From the NCBI GenBank assembly GCA_947458745.1, contig CANGYQ010000007.1, positions 1 through 64,000 on the forward strand: a stretch of 64,000 nt of DNA. Direction: 5' to 3'. This document shows positions 20,211-28,497 of the stretch, piece by piece (the stretch's first letter is position 1; each line of letters starts with the position of its first letter). This DNA is from Bryobacteraceae bacterium (GTDB lineage Bacteria > Acidobacteriota > Terriglobia > Bryobacterales > Bryobacteraceae). A program made the position numbers and the translations under genes. The notes beneath the pieces are model-generated. The model saw only the letters and a program-made list of their open reading frames with translations. It made no database searches and was not told where the DNA came from.

Positions 20211-21296
20211 ATGCTCTTTTACGCACTTGCCCTACTCGCTCTTCCCGCGCTGGCCCAGCAGCCGCTACGGCTGACGGACATTCAGTTGATCGGCACGCAC
20301 AACAGCTACCACTTGGGCTTGGCGCCCAGTGAGTCCGCGCGCCTGAAGCAGGCCGACCCGCAAGCCGCCGAGTCGCTTGATTACCGGCACCCGCCGCTCG
20401 AGGTCCAGTTGAACCAGGGCGTGCGCCAGTTCGAGTTCGACGTCTACCAGGATCCCGAAGGGGACCGCTTTGCTGAACCCAAAGGGCCGTCGCTGGTGTC
20501 GCAAGCCAAGCTGCCGCCGGACCCGCCGTTTGACCCGGCGGGCGTCATGAAAAGGCCCGGCTTCAAGGTGGTCCATGTACAGGACATCGATTACCGCAGC
20601 AACTGCCAGCCCTTCACCGACTGCCTATCGGTGGTGCGCAAGTGGTCCGATGCGCATCCCAGGCATCTGCCCATCTTCATCCTAGTGGAGAACAAAGATC
20701 GCAGCCCCGCGCCCGGTGCCGCACCTCGCCCGGGCATGCTGACCGCCGCCACGATGGAGGCCTTGGACGCCGAGATCCGCGGCGTGTTCCCAGCAGAGAA
20801 ATTGATCACGCCGGACAACGTGCGGGGTGCGCACAAGACGCTGGAGGAAGCGATCTTGACCACGGGCTGGCCCACGCTGGAAGCAGCGCGCGGCAAAGTA
20901 ATCTTCCTGCTCGATCAGGAGCGGGCCACGCCGCTCTACACCGTCGGCCACCCAACGCTTGAAGGCCGCGTGATGTTCACCAACTCAACACCCGGCACGC
21001 CCGACGCCGGCTTTGTGAAGATGAACAACCCCACCGATCCAAAGATCAGGGAAGTGGTGGCGAAAGGCTATCTGGTCCGCACCATGACCGACGGCGGAGC
21101 GCGCGCCGTTCGCGAAGGCAACTCGACCCGTCGCGATGCCGCCCTAGCCAGCGGTGCCCAGCTGTTGAGCACGGACTACCCGTTCGACTACAAAACATCA
21201 TCCGGCTATTCGGTGAGCTTCGGAAAAGGCAACGCGCGCTGCAATCCGGTCCGCCAAGCCGCAGCTTGCACGGCCGCGGCCCTCACGGAAAAGTAG
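20211..21296 (+). CDS. Exported phosphatidylinositol-specific phospholipase C-like phosphodiesterase
   Basis: A 361-residue protein with a signal peptide ending ALPALAQQ. The PLC-like barrel begins DIQLIGTHNSYH with the catalytic-type His. It continues FEFDVYQDPEG, VVHVQDIDYRSNC, FILVENKD and, near the end, LLSTDYPFD. These match the bacterial calcium-dependent PI-PLC-like group. The likely substrate is a phospholipid or glycerophosphodiester outside the cytoplasm. ATG 20211 is chosen for the signal peptide; an upstream in-frame start would bury it. Confidence 0.8.
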   Translation: MLFYALALLALPALAQQPLRLTDIQLIGTHNSYHLGLAPSESARLKQADPQAAESLDYRHPPLEVQLNQGVRQFEFDVYQDPEGDRFAEPKGPSLVSQAKLPPDPPFDPAGVMKRPGFKVVHVQDIDYRSNCQPFTDCLSVVRKWSDAHPRHLPIFILVENKDRSPAPGAAPRPGMLTAATMEALDAEIRGVFPAEKLITPDNVRGAHKTLEEAILTTGWPTLEAARGKVIFLLDQERATPLYTVGHPTLEGRVMFTNSTPGTPDAGFVKMNNPTDPKIREVVAKGYLVRTMTDGGARAVREGNSTRRDAALASGAQLLSTDYPFDYKTSSGYSVSFGKGNARCNPVRQAAACTAAALTEK

Positions 21297-21302
21297 CGCC
21301 GA

Positions 21303-22040
21303 CTAATAGCCGCCGGGAGTGTTGACGGCACGTCCGCCGATCGGGTCCAGACCCAACCGTACCCGCGCGTCGTCCAGCATCTGGGCCGTGCGCGTCGCCC
21401 CGGCCCGGGTGACACCCAGCGCCCGCACACGCAGCAACGCATCAAGATCACGCACGCCCCCGGCCGCCTTTACCTGAACGTGGGGAGCCGAGTGCTTGCG
21501 CATCAGGATCAGATCTTCATCCGTGGCCCCGGTGGGCGCATAGCCGGTGGAGGTCTTCACCCAGTCGGCACCTACCTCTGAGCAGATTTCGCACAGGCGG
21601 ATCTTGTGTTCGTCCTGCAGGTAGGCGTTCTCGAAAATCACCTTCACCTTGGCCCCAGCGGCGTGGGTTTCCGTGGTGATGGCGTAGATCTCATCGCGGA
21701 CGTAATCCCAGTGGCCGCTCAACACCTGGCTGATGTTCACCACCATGTCCAGTTCCTCGCCACCATCGGCCAGCGCCTGGCGTGTCTCTGCCAGCTTGAT
21801 CGACATGCGGTGGCCGCCGTGGGGGAAGCCGATGGTGGTGCTGGCGCGCACGTTCGACCCCTTGGTCTTCTCAGCACAAGCCTTCAGCGCGTACGGCAGA
21901 ATGCAGATGCTGGCTACGTCATAGCGCAGCGCCAGCTCTATGCCGTCGGCCAGCGCATCAGAAGTCAAGGTGGGATTGAGCAGCGAATGGTCAATCATCT
22001 TGGCGACGTCAAGATAAGTGAACGGGAGGGCGGTGCTCAT
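21303..22040 (-). CDS. deoC: Deoxyribose-phosphate aldolase
   Basis: A 245-residue class I aldolase that splits 2-deoxyribose 5-phosphate into acetaldehyde and glyceraldehyde 3-phosphate. The segments KMIDHSLLNPTLT, IGFPHGGH, KVIFENAYL, WVKTSTGYAPTGAT (Schiff-base Lys) and VKAAGGVRDLD are diagnostic. The length is normal. It converges on the PLC-like gene. Other deoxynucleoside catabolism genes are absent nearby. Confidence 0.94.
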   Translation of the reverse strand: MSTALPFTYLDVAKMIDHSLLNPTLTSDALADGIELALRYDVASICILPYALKACAEKTKGSNVRASTTIGFPHGGHRMSIKLAETRQALADGGEELDMVVNISQVLSGHWDYVRDEIYAITTETHAAGAKVKVIFENAYLQDEHKIRLCEICSEVGADWVKTSTGYAPTGATDEDLILMRKHSAPHVQVKAAGGVRDLDALLRVRALGVTRAGATRTAQMLDDARVRLGLDPIGGRAVNTPGGY

Positions 22041-22097
22041 GACAGTGTCTTTCTAGTTTCGCAAATCGTCCCCAGAGAGCGCGCATCCGCCCCCAAT

Positions 22098-22127
22098 TCG
22101 ACAGTGGCGGGGCCATCTGGATACCAT
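22098..22127 (+). promoter_or_regulatory. Candidate promoter of the PQQ dehydrogenase gene
   Basis: TCGACA (22098-22103) and TACCAT (22122-22127) are separated by 18 bases. They lie about 45 bases before the GTG start, which has its own AAGGAG. This gene therefore appears to have a conventional leader. Confidence 0.4.
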
Positions 22128-22174
22128 CGTGAAACCGGCCCGCTGCCGGCGCTCGACCGCAGTCAAGGAGATTC

Positions 22175-24364
22175 GTGTTGCTTCATCGCTTGCTTCACCA
22201 GGGAACCCGCCGCTGGCCGGGACTGCTGTTCACCGGGGCTTGGCTGCTCACCCCACCTGCCACGGCGCAGGACCATGCCAGTTGGCGCGACTATGGCGGT
22301 GCCTCCGACGCGGCGCAATACTCATCGCTCGCGCAGATCAACCGGTCCAACGTCACGCGCCTGGAACGCGCCTGGCTTTACCCCACGGGAGATTCGAACA
22401 AGTACTTCTTCAACCCCATCATGGTGGACGGGTTGCTCTATGTGATGGCCAAGAACAGCTCCATCGTCGCGCTGGACGCGGCGACAGGCAAGGAACTGTG
22501 GTCCTCCGCACCGGAGCCGAACCTGAAGGTGATCACCAATCGCGGCATCAACTATTGGGAGAGCAAGGACCGCAAGGACCGCCGCCTGCTCTACTGCGTG
22601 AACCACACGCTGCGCGCCATCGATGCCCGCACCGGCAAGACCATCCCCAGCTTCGGCGTTCAGGGAAGCGTCGATTTGAAGGAGGGCCTGGGCCGGGACC
22701 CGAAGAAGATCGCGCTGGTGCAATCGATCACACCCGGCCGGGTGTTTGAAGACCTGATCATTCTCGGCTCCGCCACCAACCAGGGCTACGGCTCCGCACC
22801 CGGCGACATTCGCGCTTTTGATGTCCGGACCGGCAAGCAGGTCTGGTCCTTCCATACGATTCCGCATCCCGGCGAGTTCGGCTACGAGAGCTGGCCCAAG
22901 GATGCCTGGAAGACCGTGGGTGGCGCGAACGTCTGGGGCGAAATGTCGGTCGACGAAAAGCGCGGCATCCTGTATGCGCCCACGGCCAGCGCCAAGTACA
23001 ACTTCTATGGCGTAGACCGGACGGGCGACAATCTGTTTAGCGATTCCATCCTGGCCCTGGACGCCCGCACCGGCAAACGCATCTGGCACTTCCAGATGGT
23101 CCACCACGATATCTGGGATTACGACGATGCGACTGCTCCCAAACTGGTGACGCTCCGCACCGGCGGCAAGACTATCGATGCGGTGGCCCAGGTGAGCAAG
23201 CAGGGCTTTGTGTGGGTCTTCAACCGGGTGACGGGTGAACCGGTGTGGCCCATTGAAGAACGCCCGGTGCCGCAGAACGGCATGCCCGGTGAGAAGCTGG
23301 CCCCCACGCAGCCTTTCCCCACCAAGCCGCCGCCGTTCTCGCGCCAGAAGTTCACGGTGGATGACCTGAGCCCCTACCTTTCACCCGAGGACCGCGCCAA
23401 GTTCCGCGACGATCTATTGAGCGCGCGCAATGAAGGCCTGTTTACGCCGCCTACCACGCGCAACACCGTCCAGATGCCCGGCAACAATGGCGGCGCTAAC
23501 TGGGGTGGGGCGGCCGTGGAACCCACGCGGGCTCGGCTGTATGTCGTCTCAAAAGACTTGCCCGCCATGCTGCGCCTGGAGCGGGGCGGTCAAGTGAAGG
23601 CCGGGCCCGAGGACCCCATCGAGCAACGGGGCCTGGCGGTATTTCAAGCCAACTGTCAGGGCTGCCATCGATCCAGCCGCGAAGGCAAGCCGCCGGAGAT
23701 TCCGGCATTGGCTGACTTGGGGGGCCGCCTGCCGCGCGCCGAAGCCGCGGGGACCATCCGCCAGGGTCGCGGCAAGATGCCGGGCTTTGCGAAGCTGTCG
23801 GGTGAGGAATTGGAGGCCGTCGTGGCCTATCTCTACAACCCGACGCGCGCCCGCTTTGCGACACCCGCCGGTGGCAATCCACCCACGCCCATCGGGCCGA
23901 CATCGCTGGATGAGACCGACCGCTTCTATACCGGCTTTGGCTTCATGATCGCCAGCAACGGGCTGTCGCCGATCAAGCCGCCGTGGTCCACGCTGACGGC
24001 CTATGACTTGAACCAGGGCAGCATCCTGTGGCAGATCCCGCTGGGCGACGTTCCGGAACTGGCGGCGCAAGGCATCAAGAACACGGGCTCACACTATCCC
24101 AAGGTGGGCCCAGTGGTGACCGCGGGCGGCCTGATCTTCACCGGCACTCGCGACCGGAAGGTACGGGCGCTGGACGCCGACACCGGCCAAGCACTGTGGG
24201 AGGCCGAAGTAGACGCGGCGCTGGAGGGTATTCCAGCCGTCTATGAGATCAACGGCCGTCAGTTTGTCGTCTTCTGTGCGGCGGCTCAAGTGGGACTAAC
24301 CTCCGCCACGCAAGGCAAGATCGCCGGCGCGTACGTCGCGTTTGCCCTGCCCGCGGCGAAGTAG
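22175..24364 (+). CDS. PQQ-dependent dehydrogenase with cytochrome c domain
   Basis: A 729-residue periplasmic quinoprotein. A signal peptide precedes an eight-bladed propeller with repeated tryptophan-docking segments (DYGGASDAAQYSSL, ALDAATGKELW, AFDVRTGKQVW, MVHHDIWDYD). A cytochrome c domain is inserted before the last blades: CQGCH (C494, C497, H498), with KMPGF supplying the probable axial Met. The family oxidises alcohols or sugars and passes electrons to a respiratory acceptor. GTG 22175 has AAGGAG five bases upstream. No PQQ synthesis genes are in view. Confidence 0.9.
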   Translation: MLLHRLLHQGTRRWPGLLFTGAWLLTPPATAQDHASWRDYGGASDAAQYSSLAQINRSNVTRLERAWLYPTGDSNKYFFNPIMVDGLLYVMAKNSSIVALDAATGKELWSSAPEPNLKVITNRGINYWESKDRKDRRLLYCVNHTLRAIDARTGKTIPSFGVQGSVDLKEGLGRDPKKIALVQSITPGRVFEDLIILGSATNQGYGSAPGDIRAFDVRTGKQVWSFHTIPHPGEFGYESWPKDAWKTVGGANVWGEMSVDEKRGILYAPTASAKYNFYGVDRTGDNLFSDSILALDARTGKRIWHFQMVHHDIWDYDDATAPKLVTLRTGGKTIDAVAQVSKQGFVWVFNRVTGEPVWPIEERPVPQNGMPGEKLAPTQPFPTKPPPFSRQKFTVDDLSPYLSPEDRAKFRDDLLSARNEGLFTPPTTRNTVQMPGNNGGANWGGAAVEPTRARLYVVSKDLPAMLRLERGGQVKAGPEDPIEQRGLAVFQANCQGCHRSSREGKPPEIPALADLGGRLPRAEAAGTIRQGRGKMPGFAKLSGEELEAVVAYLYNPTRARFATPAGGNPPTPIGPTSLDETDRFYTGFGFMIASNGLSPIKPPWSTLTAYDLNQGSILWQIPLGDVPELAAQGIKNTGSHYPKVGPVVTAGGLIFTGTRDRKVRALDADTGQALWEAEVDAALEGIPAVYEINGRQFVVFCAAAQVGLTSATQGKIAGAYVAFALPAAK

Positions 24365-24393
24365 CTCGTTTCGATGCGCCGTTCGCCGGGCAC

Positions 24394-25644
24394 TTAGCGT
24401 TTGCGGCGGGTGCGGTAGGCCGACCAGAGCAACGCTCCGAAGCCCCCCATCAACAGCAACGCCGTACCGGGCTCGGGAATCTCCGGCGGAGACTCGGGTG
24501 GACCTGGAAAGTCAGTAGGCCCCCGAGGCCGTTCTGGCGAAGGCTTGGGTGGCACGCGAGGCGGCTTGGGGCCGGGTTCATCGTCTGGCGGCTCGGATGT
24601 GGGCGGCGGCCCCTTCGGTGTGGGGCCGCCCGGGTTAGGCGGCGTGCGCGGCGGCGAGTCGCGCGGCGGCGAAGTGGGTGGTGGCGGCACTGGCGGCCCA
24701 TAGACCGGGGGCAGCGGCGGTAGCTTGGGGCCTGGCAATTCGGGGCCGGGCTCCGGTTCTGGCAACTCCGGCGGCTCGGGGTCATCACCTCCGGGCGGGA
24801 TCACCACCGGCGGCAGAATTGGGATCCGGGGCGGGCCCGGCAATGGACCGGGCCCCGGATCCACGGGTGGTTCAAAAGGCGACTCGCCTTCAGGGGGCGG
24901 CCCCGACGGTTCGGACCCAGACCCGCCTCCGGCAAAACCGATTCCGCCTCCCGCAAAACCAAGGGGGTCCGGAAATAGCGCGCGGGCTCCCTCTGGATTG
25001 GACGTCTTGCCGGGTGTGGACGGTTGGCCAGCGGGCCCGCTACCGCCCGGCAGGGCGGCACCACCAGGGTCCCACCCAAACAGCGGTTCCATGATGGCGG
25101 TCAACTGCCGCCCGGCGCGATCATTGGGAATGCCCGTGGCGGGCCAGTGGCCATCGGGTTCAGCAATCTGCTCAAACTCCTCATCGGCGGGTGATTCATC
25201 CGCAGACTGCACCTCCTCTTGAGGCTCGTCCTCCAGCCGGTTGCCACACCGGGCCCGGACCGTCTGTTCGCCATCAGTCAGCACCAGCTCGCCAGCTTTC
25301 AGCAGCTGCGGCTTTCGTGTCCAATAGATCTTCTGGCCGACGCGATAGGAGACGTACGCGCGCCGGTCCTGCTTGAGGTGAACGGCCTTCAGCTTGTCTG
25401 GATTGATGCTCCGATAGTGAGCAGCCGCGGGAGCATCCTGGGCCAGTTTCTGCTTCACTTCCGCGCCGGACTGCGCGCCGCCGGGCAGCACCGAATGCCG
25501 GTAGACGGGCCGAGATGACTGCTCCACACCGGATTTGCCCGGCGCTACCGGGCGCTCCTGCTTCACTACCCGCGAGGACTGGCAGGCCGTGACGAGCATC
25601 GCCACTGGCAACAGCCAACGGATTGGTGAGGCAAATCGAGGCAT
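24394..25644 (-). CDS. Proline-rich lipoprotein with PEP-CTERM sorting tail
   Basis: A 416-residue protein from ATG 25644. A lipobox, LVTAC, ends a signal of about 20 residues, so C21 could be lipidated. The middle carries a basic region, then roughly 200 residues dominated by Pro, Gly and Glu. The C-terminus is a classical PEP-CTERM signal: PEPGTALLLMGGFGALLW followed by a basic end. PEP-CTERM proteins are processed by exosortase during export of surface polymers. Two anchors in one protein is odd. Upstream in-frame Met codons exist but would mask the signal. Confidence 0.7.
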   Translation of the reverse strand: MPRFASPIRWLLPVAMLVTACQSSRVVKQERPVAPGKSGVEQSSRPVYRHSVLPGGAQSGAEVKQKLAQDAPAAAHYRSINPDKLKAVHLKQDRRAYVSYRVGQKIYWTRKPQLLKAGELVLTDGEQTVRARCGNRLEDEPQEEVQSADESPADEEFEQIAEPDGHWPATGIPNDRAGRQLTAIMEPLFGWDPGGAALPGGSGPAGQPSTPGKTSNPEGARALFPDPLGFAGGGIGFAGGGSGSEPSGPPPEGESPFEPPVDPGPGPLPGPPRIPILPPVVIPPGGDDPEPPELPEPEPGPELPGPKLPPLPPVYGPPVPPPPTSPPRDSPPRTPPNPGGPTPKGPPPTSEPPDDEPGPKPPRVPPKPSPERPRGPTDFPGPPESPPEIPEPGTALLLMGGFGALLWSAYRTRRKR

Positions 25645-25711
25645 CGCTTCGATGGCCAGTTTCCGGCTGTGCGGCCATCCAAACCCATATCGGCCTGCGC
25701 GCGGCGAGATT

Positions 25712-25748
25712 GAAATGCATTTCGCAGACAGCAAGTGCGGACACTTGC
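25712..25748. promoter_or_regulatory. Two perfect dyads between divergent genes
   Basis: GAAATGCATTTC (25712-25723) is a 12-bp palindrome. GCAAGTG-CGGA-CACTTGC (25731-25748) is a 7-bp inverted repeat. Both lie in the 186-base gap between the PEP-CTERM lipoprotein and the gene at 25831, and may be operator sites. Confidence 0.35.
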
Positions 25749-25830
25749 TATCAAGAGACCGGTCGGCGGGCACAGCGTGGTCCAGGTGTGGGGCGAGAAA
25801 GCTGGGAAGATGGAAAGGTTAGGTGCACCC

Positions 25831-26229
25831 ATGAGTTACCTCGATAGTCTTGAGAACAACCTGAACGCGCTGGAGCGCATCGAGGAGAAAGATCCCGAAC
25901 AGCTCCGGCGCGACGCCGCGGCTCGCGAATCAGAGCGGTCGCTCGCACTGCGCATCGCGCCGCATGCTGAAGCGCTACGCAATGGCGAGTTCACCAGCCA
26001 GTTTTTGACCGCTTGCCGCACTGTCGGCCATGGGCTGCGGATGTTGGTCCGCTTTACGTGGCTGGAGAACACGCTGCGTCTGGAAGCCAAGGACAAGAAG
26101 TTGGAATTGCAGCCCGTGCCAGAAGGTATCCAAGCAGTATTCTTCGTGGCCGGAGAGCAGACCGCGACTGAGATGCTGGACCTTCAAGGTGACCCGGCGG
26201 CCTTCGCTCGCCGGTGGCTGGAAGGCTAA
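25831..26229 (+). CDS. Hypothetical cytoplasmic protein
   Basis: A 132-residue charged protein. The first 60 residues are a probable coiled coil or long helix (LDSLENNLNALERIEEKD). A compact C-terminal part follows (LRMLVRFTWLENTLRLEAKD, then VFFVAGEQTATEMLDL). There is no signal peptide and I recognise no family. ATG 25831 is favoured because earlier codons give a basic, unpatterned leader. It precedes the radical SAM gene by 71 bases. Confidence 0.6.
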   Translation: MSYLDSLENNLNALERIEEKDPEQLRRDAAARESERSLALRIAPHAEALRNGEFTSQFLTACRTVGHGLRMLVRFTWLENTLRLEAKDKKLELQPVPEGIQAVFFVAGEQTATEMLDLQGDPAAFARRWLEG

Positions 26230-26262
26230 GCCGCCAGTCGCAGCCCGCTACCCGCAGGCTGA

Positions 26263-26268
26263 TAAACT
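26263..26268 (+). promoter_or_regulatory. -10-like TAAACT upstream of the radical SAM gene
   Basis: The hexamer lies 7 bases before ATG 26276, which opens a 10-codon frame. Transcription from there would give the radical SAM gene a leader of about 25 bases with GGAG placed 8 bases before ATG 26301. Confidence 0.4.
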
Positions 26269-26300
26269 CGGGTCCATGACCATTGGGCGGAGCCAACACC

Positions 26301-27527
26301 ATGAGTAGCAGCAGCAGCTTGTTCCCCATGATGGGCCAAATGCCGATGACGGGTGGGCCCACCTGGTTAGGCTCGACGCCGCGCATCAGCTCCTTGCTGA
26401 TCAAGCCCGCCTCCGCGGTCTGCAATCTCGACTGTTCCTACTGCTTCTATCTCGATCGCGACGCCGACCCCTACAAGGATCTGCCCGCCCGCCGCATGAC
26501 CGACGACACGCTGGAGCGACTGGTGGACACCTACCTGTTCTACAGCCATCCGCAATCGACCTTCGCGTTCCAGGGTGGTGAGCCGACGCTGGCCGGGCTG
26601 CCGTTTTTTGAAAAGCTGATCCGCTTCCAGCAGCAGTACGGCCGCAACGGACAGTCCGTCTCAAACGCCCTGCAGACCAATGCCGTACTGCTCGACGATA
26701 ACTGGGCGCAATTCTTCCGCCAGTACAACTGGCTGTTGGGCGTGTCACTGGACGGTCCGGAGGAGATCAACGATCTCTACCGCTACAACCGCGCCGGGCA
26801 TGGCACCTGGAAACGGGTGATGCAGTCGATTGAATGCCTGAAGAAGAATGGCGTGGACTTCAACATCCTGTGCGTGTTGAACGCCGCCAACGTCGAACGG
26901 CCGCGGGAGATCTACCAGTTCTACAAGTCGATCGGCATCGACAACATCCAATACATTCCGCTGGCTGAGTTCAACCCCGACGGCAGCCGCATGCCGTTCA
27001 CCATCACGCCGGAACAGTATGGCCGCTTCCTCTGCGAGACGTTTGACCTGTGGTGGCCGGACCGCAAGAAAGTCCGCATCCGCTTTTTCGACAACATCGC
27101 CGAAGCCTTGGCCGGCCAGAAGCCCGGCAGTTGCACGATGCATGAGACTTGCGACAGCTACTGCGTCGTCGAGTACAACGGCGACATCTACCCCTGCGAC
27201 TTTTTCGTGGAAGGTGGCTGGAAGCTGGGCAACATCGAGGTCGATAGCTGGACCGACATCGCCCGCCGCAGCCGCCGCTATGGCTTTGCGCAAAAGAAGA
27301 CCCTGGCCCATCCGGAATGCCAGGTCTGCGAATACCAGTCGATCTGCCACGGCGGCTGCCCCAAGTTCCGCCACGGCCCGCAGCAGCGGTTTGAAGATCT
27401 GGACTACTTCTGCTCGGCGTACAAAATGATTTACTCGAAAGCCACCGGACCGCTGCGGCAAGAGCTCAAGAAGATCCTGGGCCGCGAGGTGGAAGCGCCC
27501 GCCATGCATTCGATTAGCCCGTATTGA
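26301..27527 (+). CDS. Radical SAM/SPASM enzyme, anaerobic sulfatase maturase type
   Basis: A 408-residue enzyme. The radical SAM cluster motif is C41-x3-C45-x2-C48 (VCNLDCSYC), followed by FYLD, FAFQGGEPTLAG and LGVSLDGP. The SPASM cysteines for two extra Fe-S clusters lie in the C-terminal half (GSCTMHETCDSYCV, PCDFF, CQVCEYQSICHGGC). This order matches enzymes that convert a sulfatase Cys or Ser to formylglycine. A Met/Gly/Pro-rich leader of about 28 residues precedes the domain. No sulfatase gene is in the window, so the substrate is uncertain. Confidence 0.85.
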   Translation: MSSSSSLFPMMGQMPMTGGPTWLGSTPRISSLLIKPASAVCNLDCSYCFYLDRDADPYKDLPARRMTDDTLERLVDTYLFYSHPQSTFAFQGGEPTLAGLPFFEKLIRFQQQYGRNGQSVSNALQTNAVLLDDNWAQFFRQYNWLLGVSLDGPEEINDLYRYNRAGHGTWKRVMQSIECLKKNGVDFNILCVLNAANVERPREIYQFYKSIGIDNIQYIPLAEFNPDGSRMPFTITPEQYGRFLCETFDLWWPDRKKVRIRFFDNIAEALAGQKPGSCTMHETCDSYCVVEYNGDIYPCDFFVEGGWKLGNIEVDSWTDIARRSRRYGFAQKKTLAHPECQVCEYQSICHGGCPKFRHGPQQRFEDLDYFCSAYKMIYSKATGPLRQELKKILGREVEAPAMHSISPY

Positions 27528-27535
27528 GGGACGTA

Positions 27536-28468
27536 ATGTCTACCAAACCGGTCTTCCAGCGAGGCGTCAACTTCACGGCAGAGCGGCCTGATGTTTACGG
27601 AACACCCGGAGCCATCAAACAACTGGAGCGGCTGCCCGGCTACGGCATCAACGCAATTTCACTGGTGCCGTATGGGTTCACGCGCGCCGGAACGCCAATG
27701 GTTCGCTTGCCCGGCCCGGGCAGTTGGGAACGCGACGAAGGCTTGATCGAACTCGGCCAGCGGGCGCATGAACTGGACATGTTCGTGCTGCTGAAGCCGC
27801 AGATCTGGGTGGGTGGCGGTGCAGGTTCTTTCCCGGGGTCGCTTGATTTTCCGGTGGCGGCCGATCGTGAGGCGTGGTTCGCCAGCTACGCCATGTTCGT
27901 CGACCATTACGCGGCTCTCGCCACCCGCATGAAGGCGGACCTGTACTGTGTCGGCACGGAGTTCGTGAAGCTGTCGGCGCACGAGAAGCAATGGCGCAGC
28001 CTGATCGCCCGCGCCCGCCAAAAGACCTCGGCACCGCTCACTTACGCCGCGACGCAGGGGCCAGAGTTCGAAACGCTGGCCTTCTGGGATGCGCTGGACT
28101 ACATCGGCCTCAACAACTACTACCCGCTGCCGGACACGCTGGACGCGTCAGGCGTTGTGGCCAAGGTGGCGGCGGTGCAGAAGAAGTACCGCAAGCCGGT
28201 GGTGCTGACCGAAGCCGGCTACGCCAGCCTGGAGGCGCCACACAAAGCCCCCTGGGATGAGACGCCCCGCAAGGTCTCGCTGGAAGATCAGTCACGCTGC
28301 TATGAGGCGATCTTCCAGGCCTTTTACAAGCAGCCCTGGTTTATGGGGATGTACTGGTGGAAGGTTGGGACAAACGGGTACGGCGGGCCCACCGATGGCA
28401 GCCATACGCCCTGGGGCAAGCCGGCGATGGAAGTCGTAAAGAAGTGGTACCGCTCCGGCGGGCGGTAA
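27536..28468 (+). CDS. Glycoside hydrolase, GH113-like barrel
   Basis: A 310-residue cytoplasmic TIM barrel. It opens RGVNFTAERPDVYG and has FVLLKPQIWVGG, the acid/base-type Glu in CVGTEFVKL, then YIGLNNYYPL and the nucleophile-type Glu in VVLTEAGY, and ends with a substrate-binding WWKVGTNG. This layout matches GH113 mannanase-like proteins; specificity is inferred. No signal peptide is present. ATG 27536 has GAGGGA upstream and lies 8 bases after the radical SAM gene, so the two probably share a message. Confidence 0.72.
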   Translation: MSTKPVFQRGVNFTAERPDVYGTPGAIKQLERLPGYGINAISLVPYGFTRAGTPMVRLPGPGSWERDEGLIELGQRAHELDMFVLLKPQIWVGGGAGSFPGSLDFPVAADREAWFASYAMFVDHYAALATRMKADLYCVGTEFVKLSAHEKQWRSLIARARQKTSAPLTYAATQGPEFETLAFWDALDYIGLNNYYPLPDTLDASGVVAKVAAVQKKYRKPVVLTEAGYASLEAPHKAPWDETPRKVSLEDQSRCYEAIFQAFYKQPWFMGMYWWKVGTNGYGGPTDGSHTPWGKPAMEVVKKWYRSGGR

Positions 28469-28483
28469 CCATCCGCCGGAGCG
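28451..28483. terminator. Bidirectional terminator between convergent genes
   Basis: CGCTCCGGCGG (28451-28461) pairs perfectly with CCGCCGGAGCG (28473-28483) around an 11-base loop containing the GH113 stop codon. It lies between convergent genes and can serve both strands. It lacks a T-tract. Confidence 0.6.
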
Positions 28484-28497
28484 ATACAGCGAACGGT

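Noticed and set aside
26276-26308. The 10-codon frame before the radical SAM gene as a real gene or the precursor peptide substrate
   Set aside because: Too short to judge, with no Cys-, Ser- or Gly-rich core; kept only as a possible leader frame.
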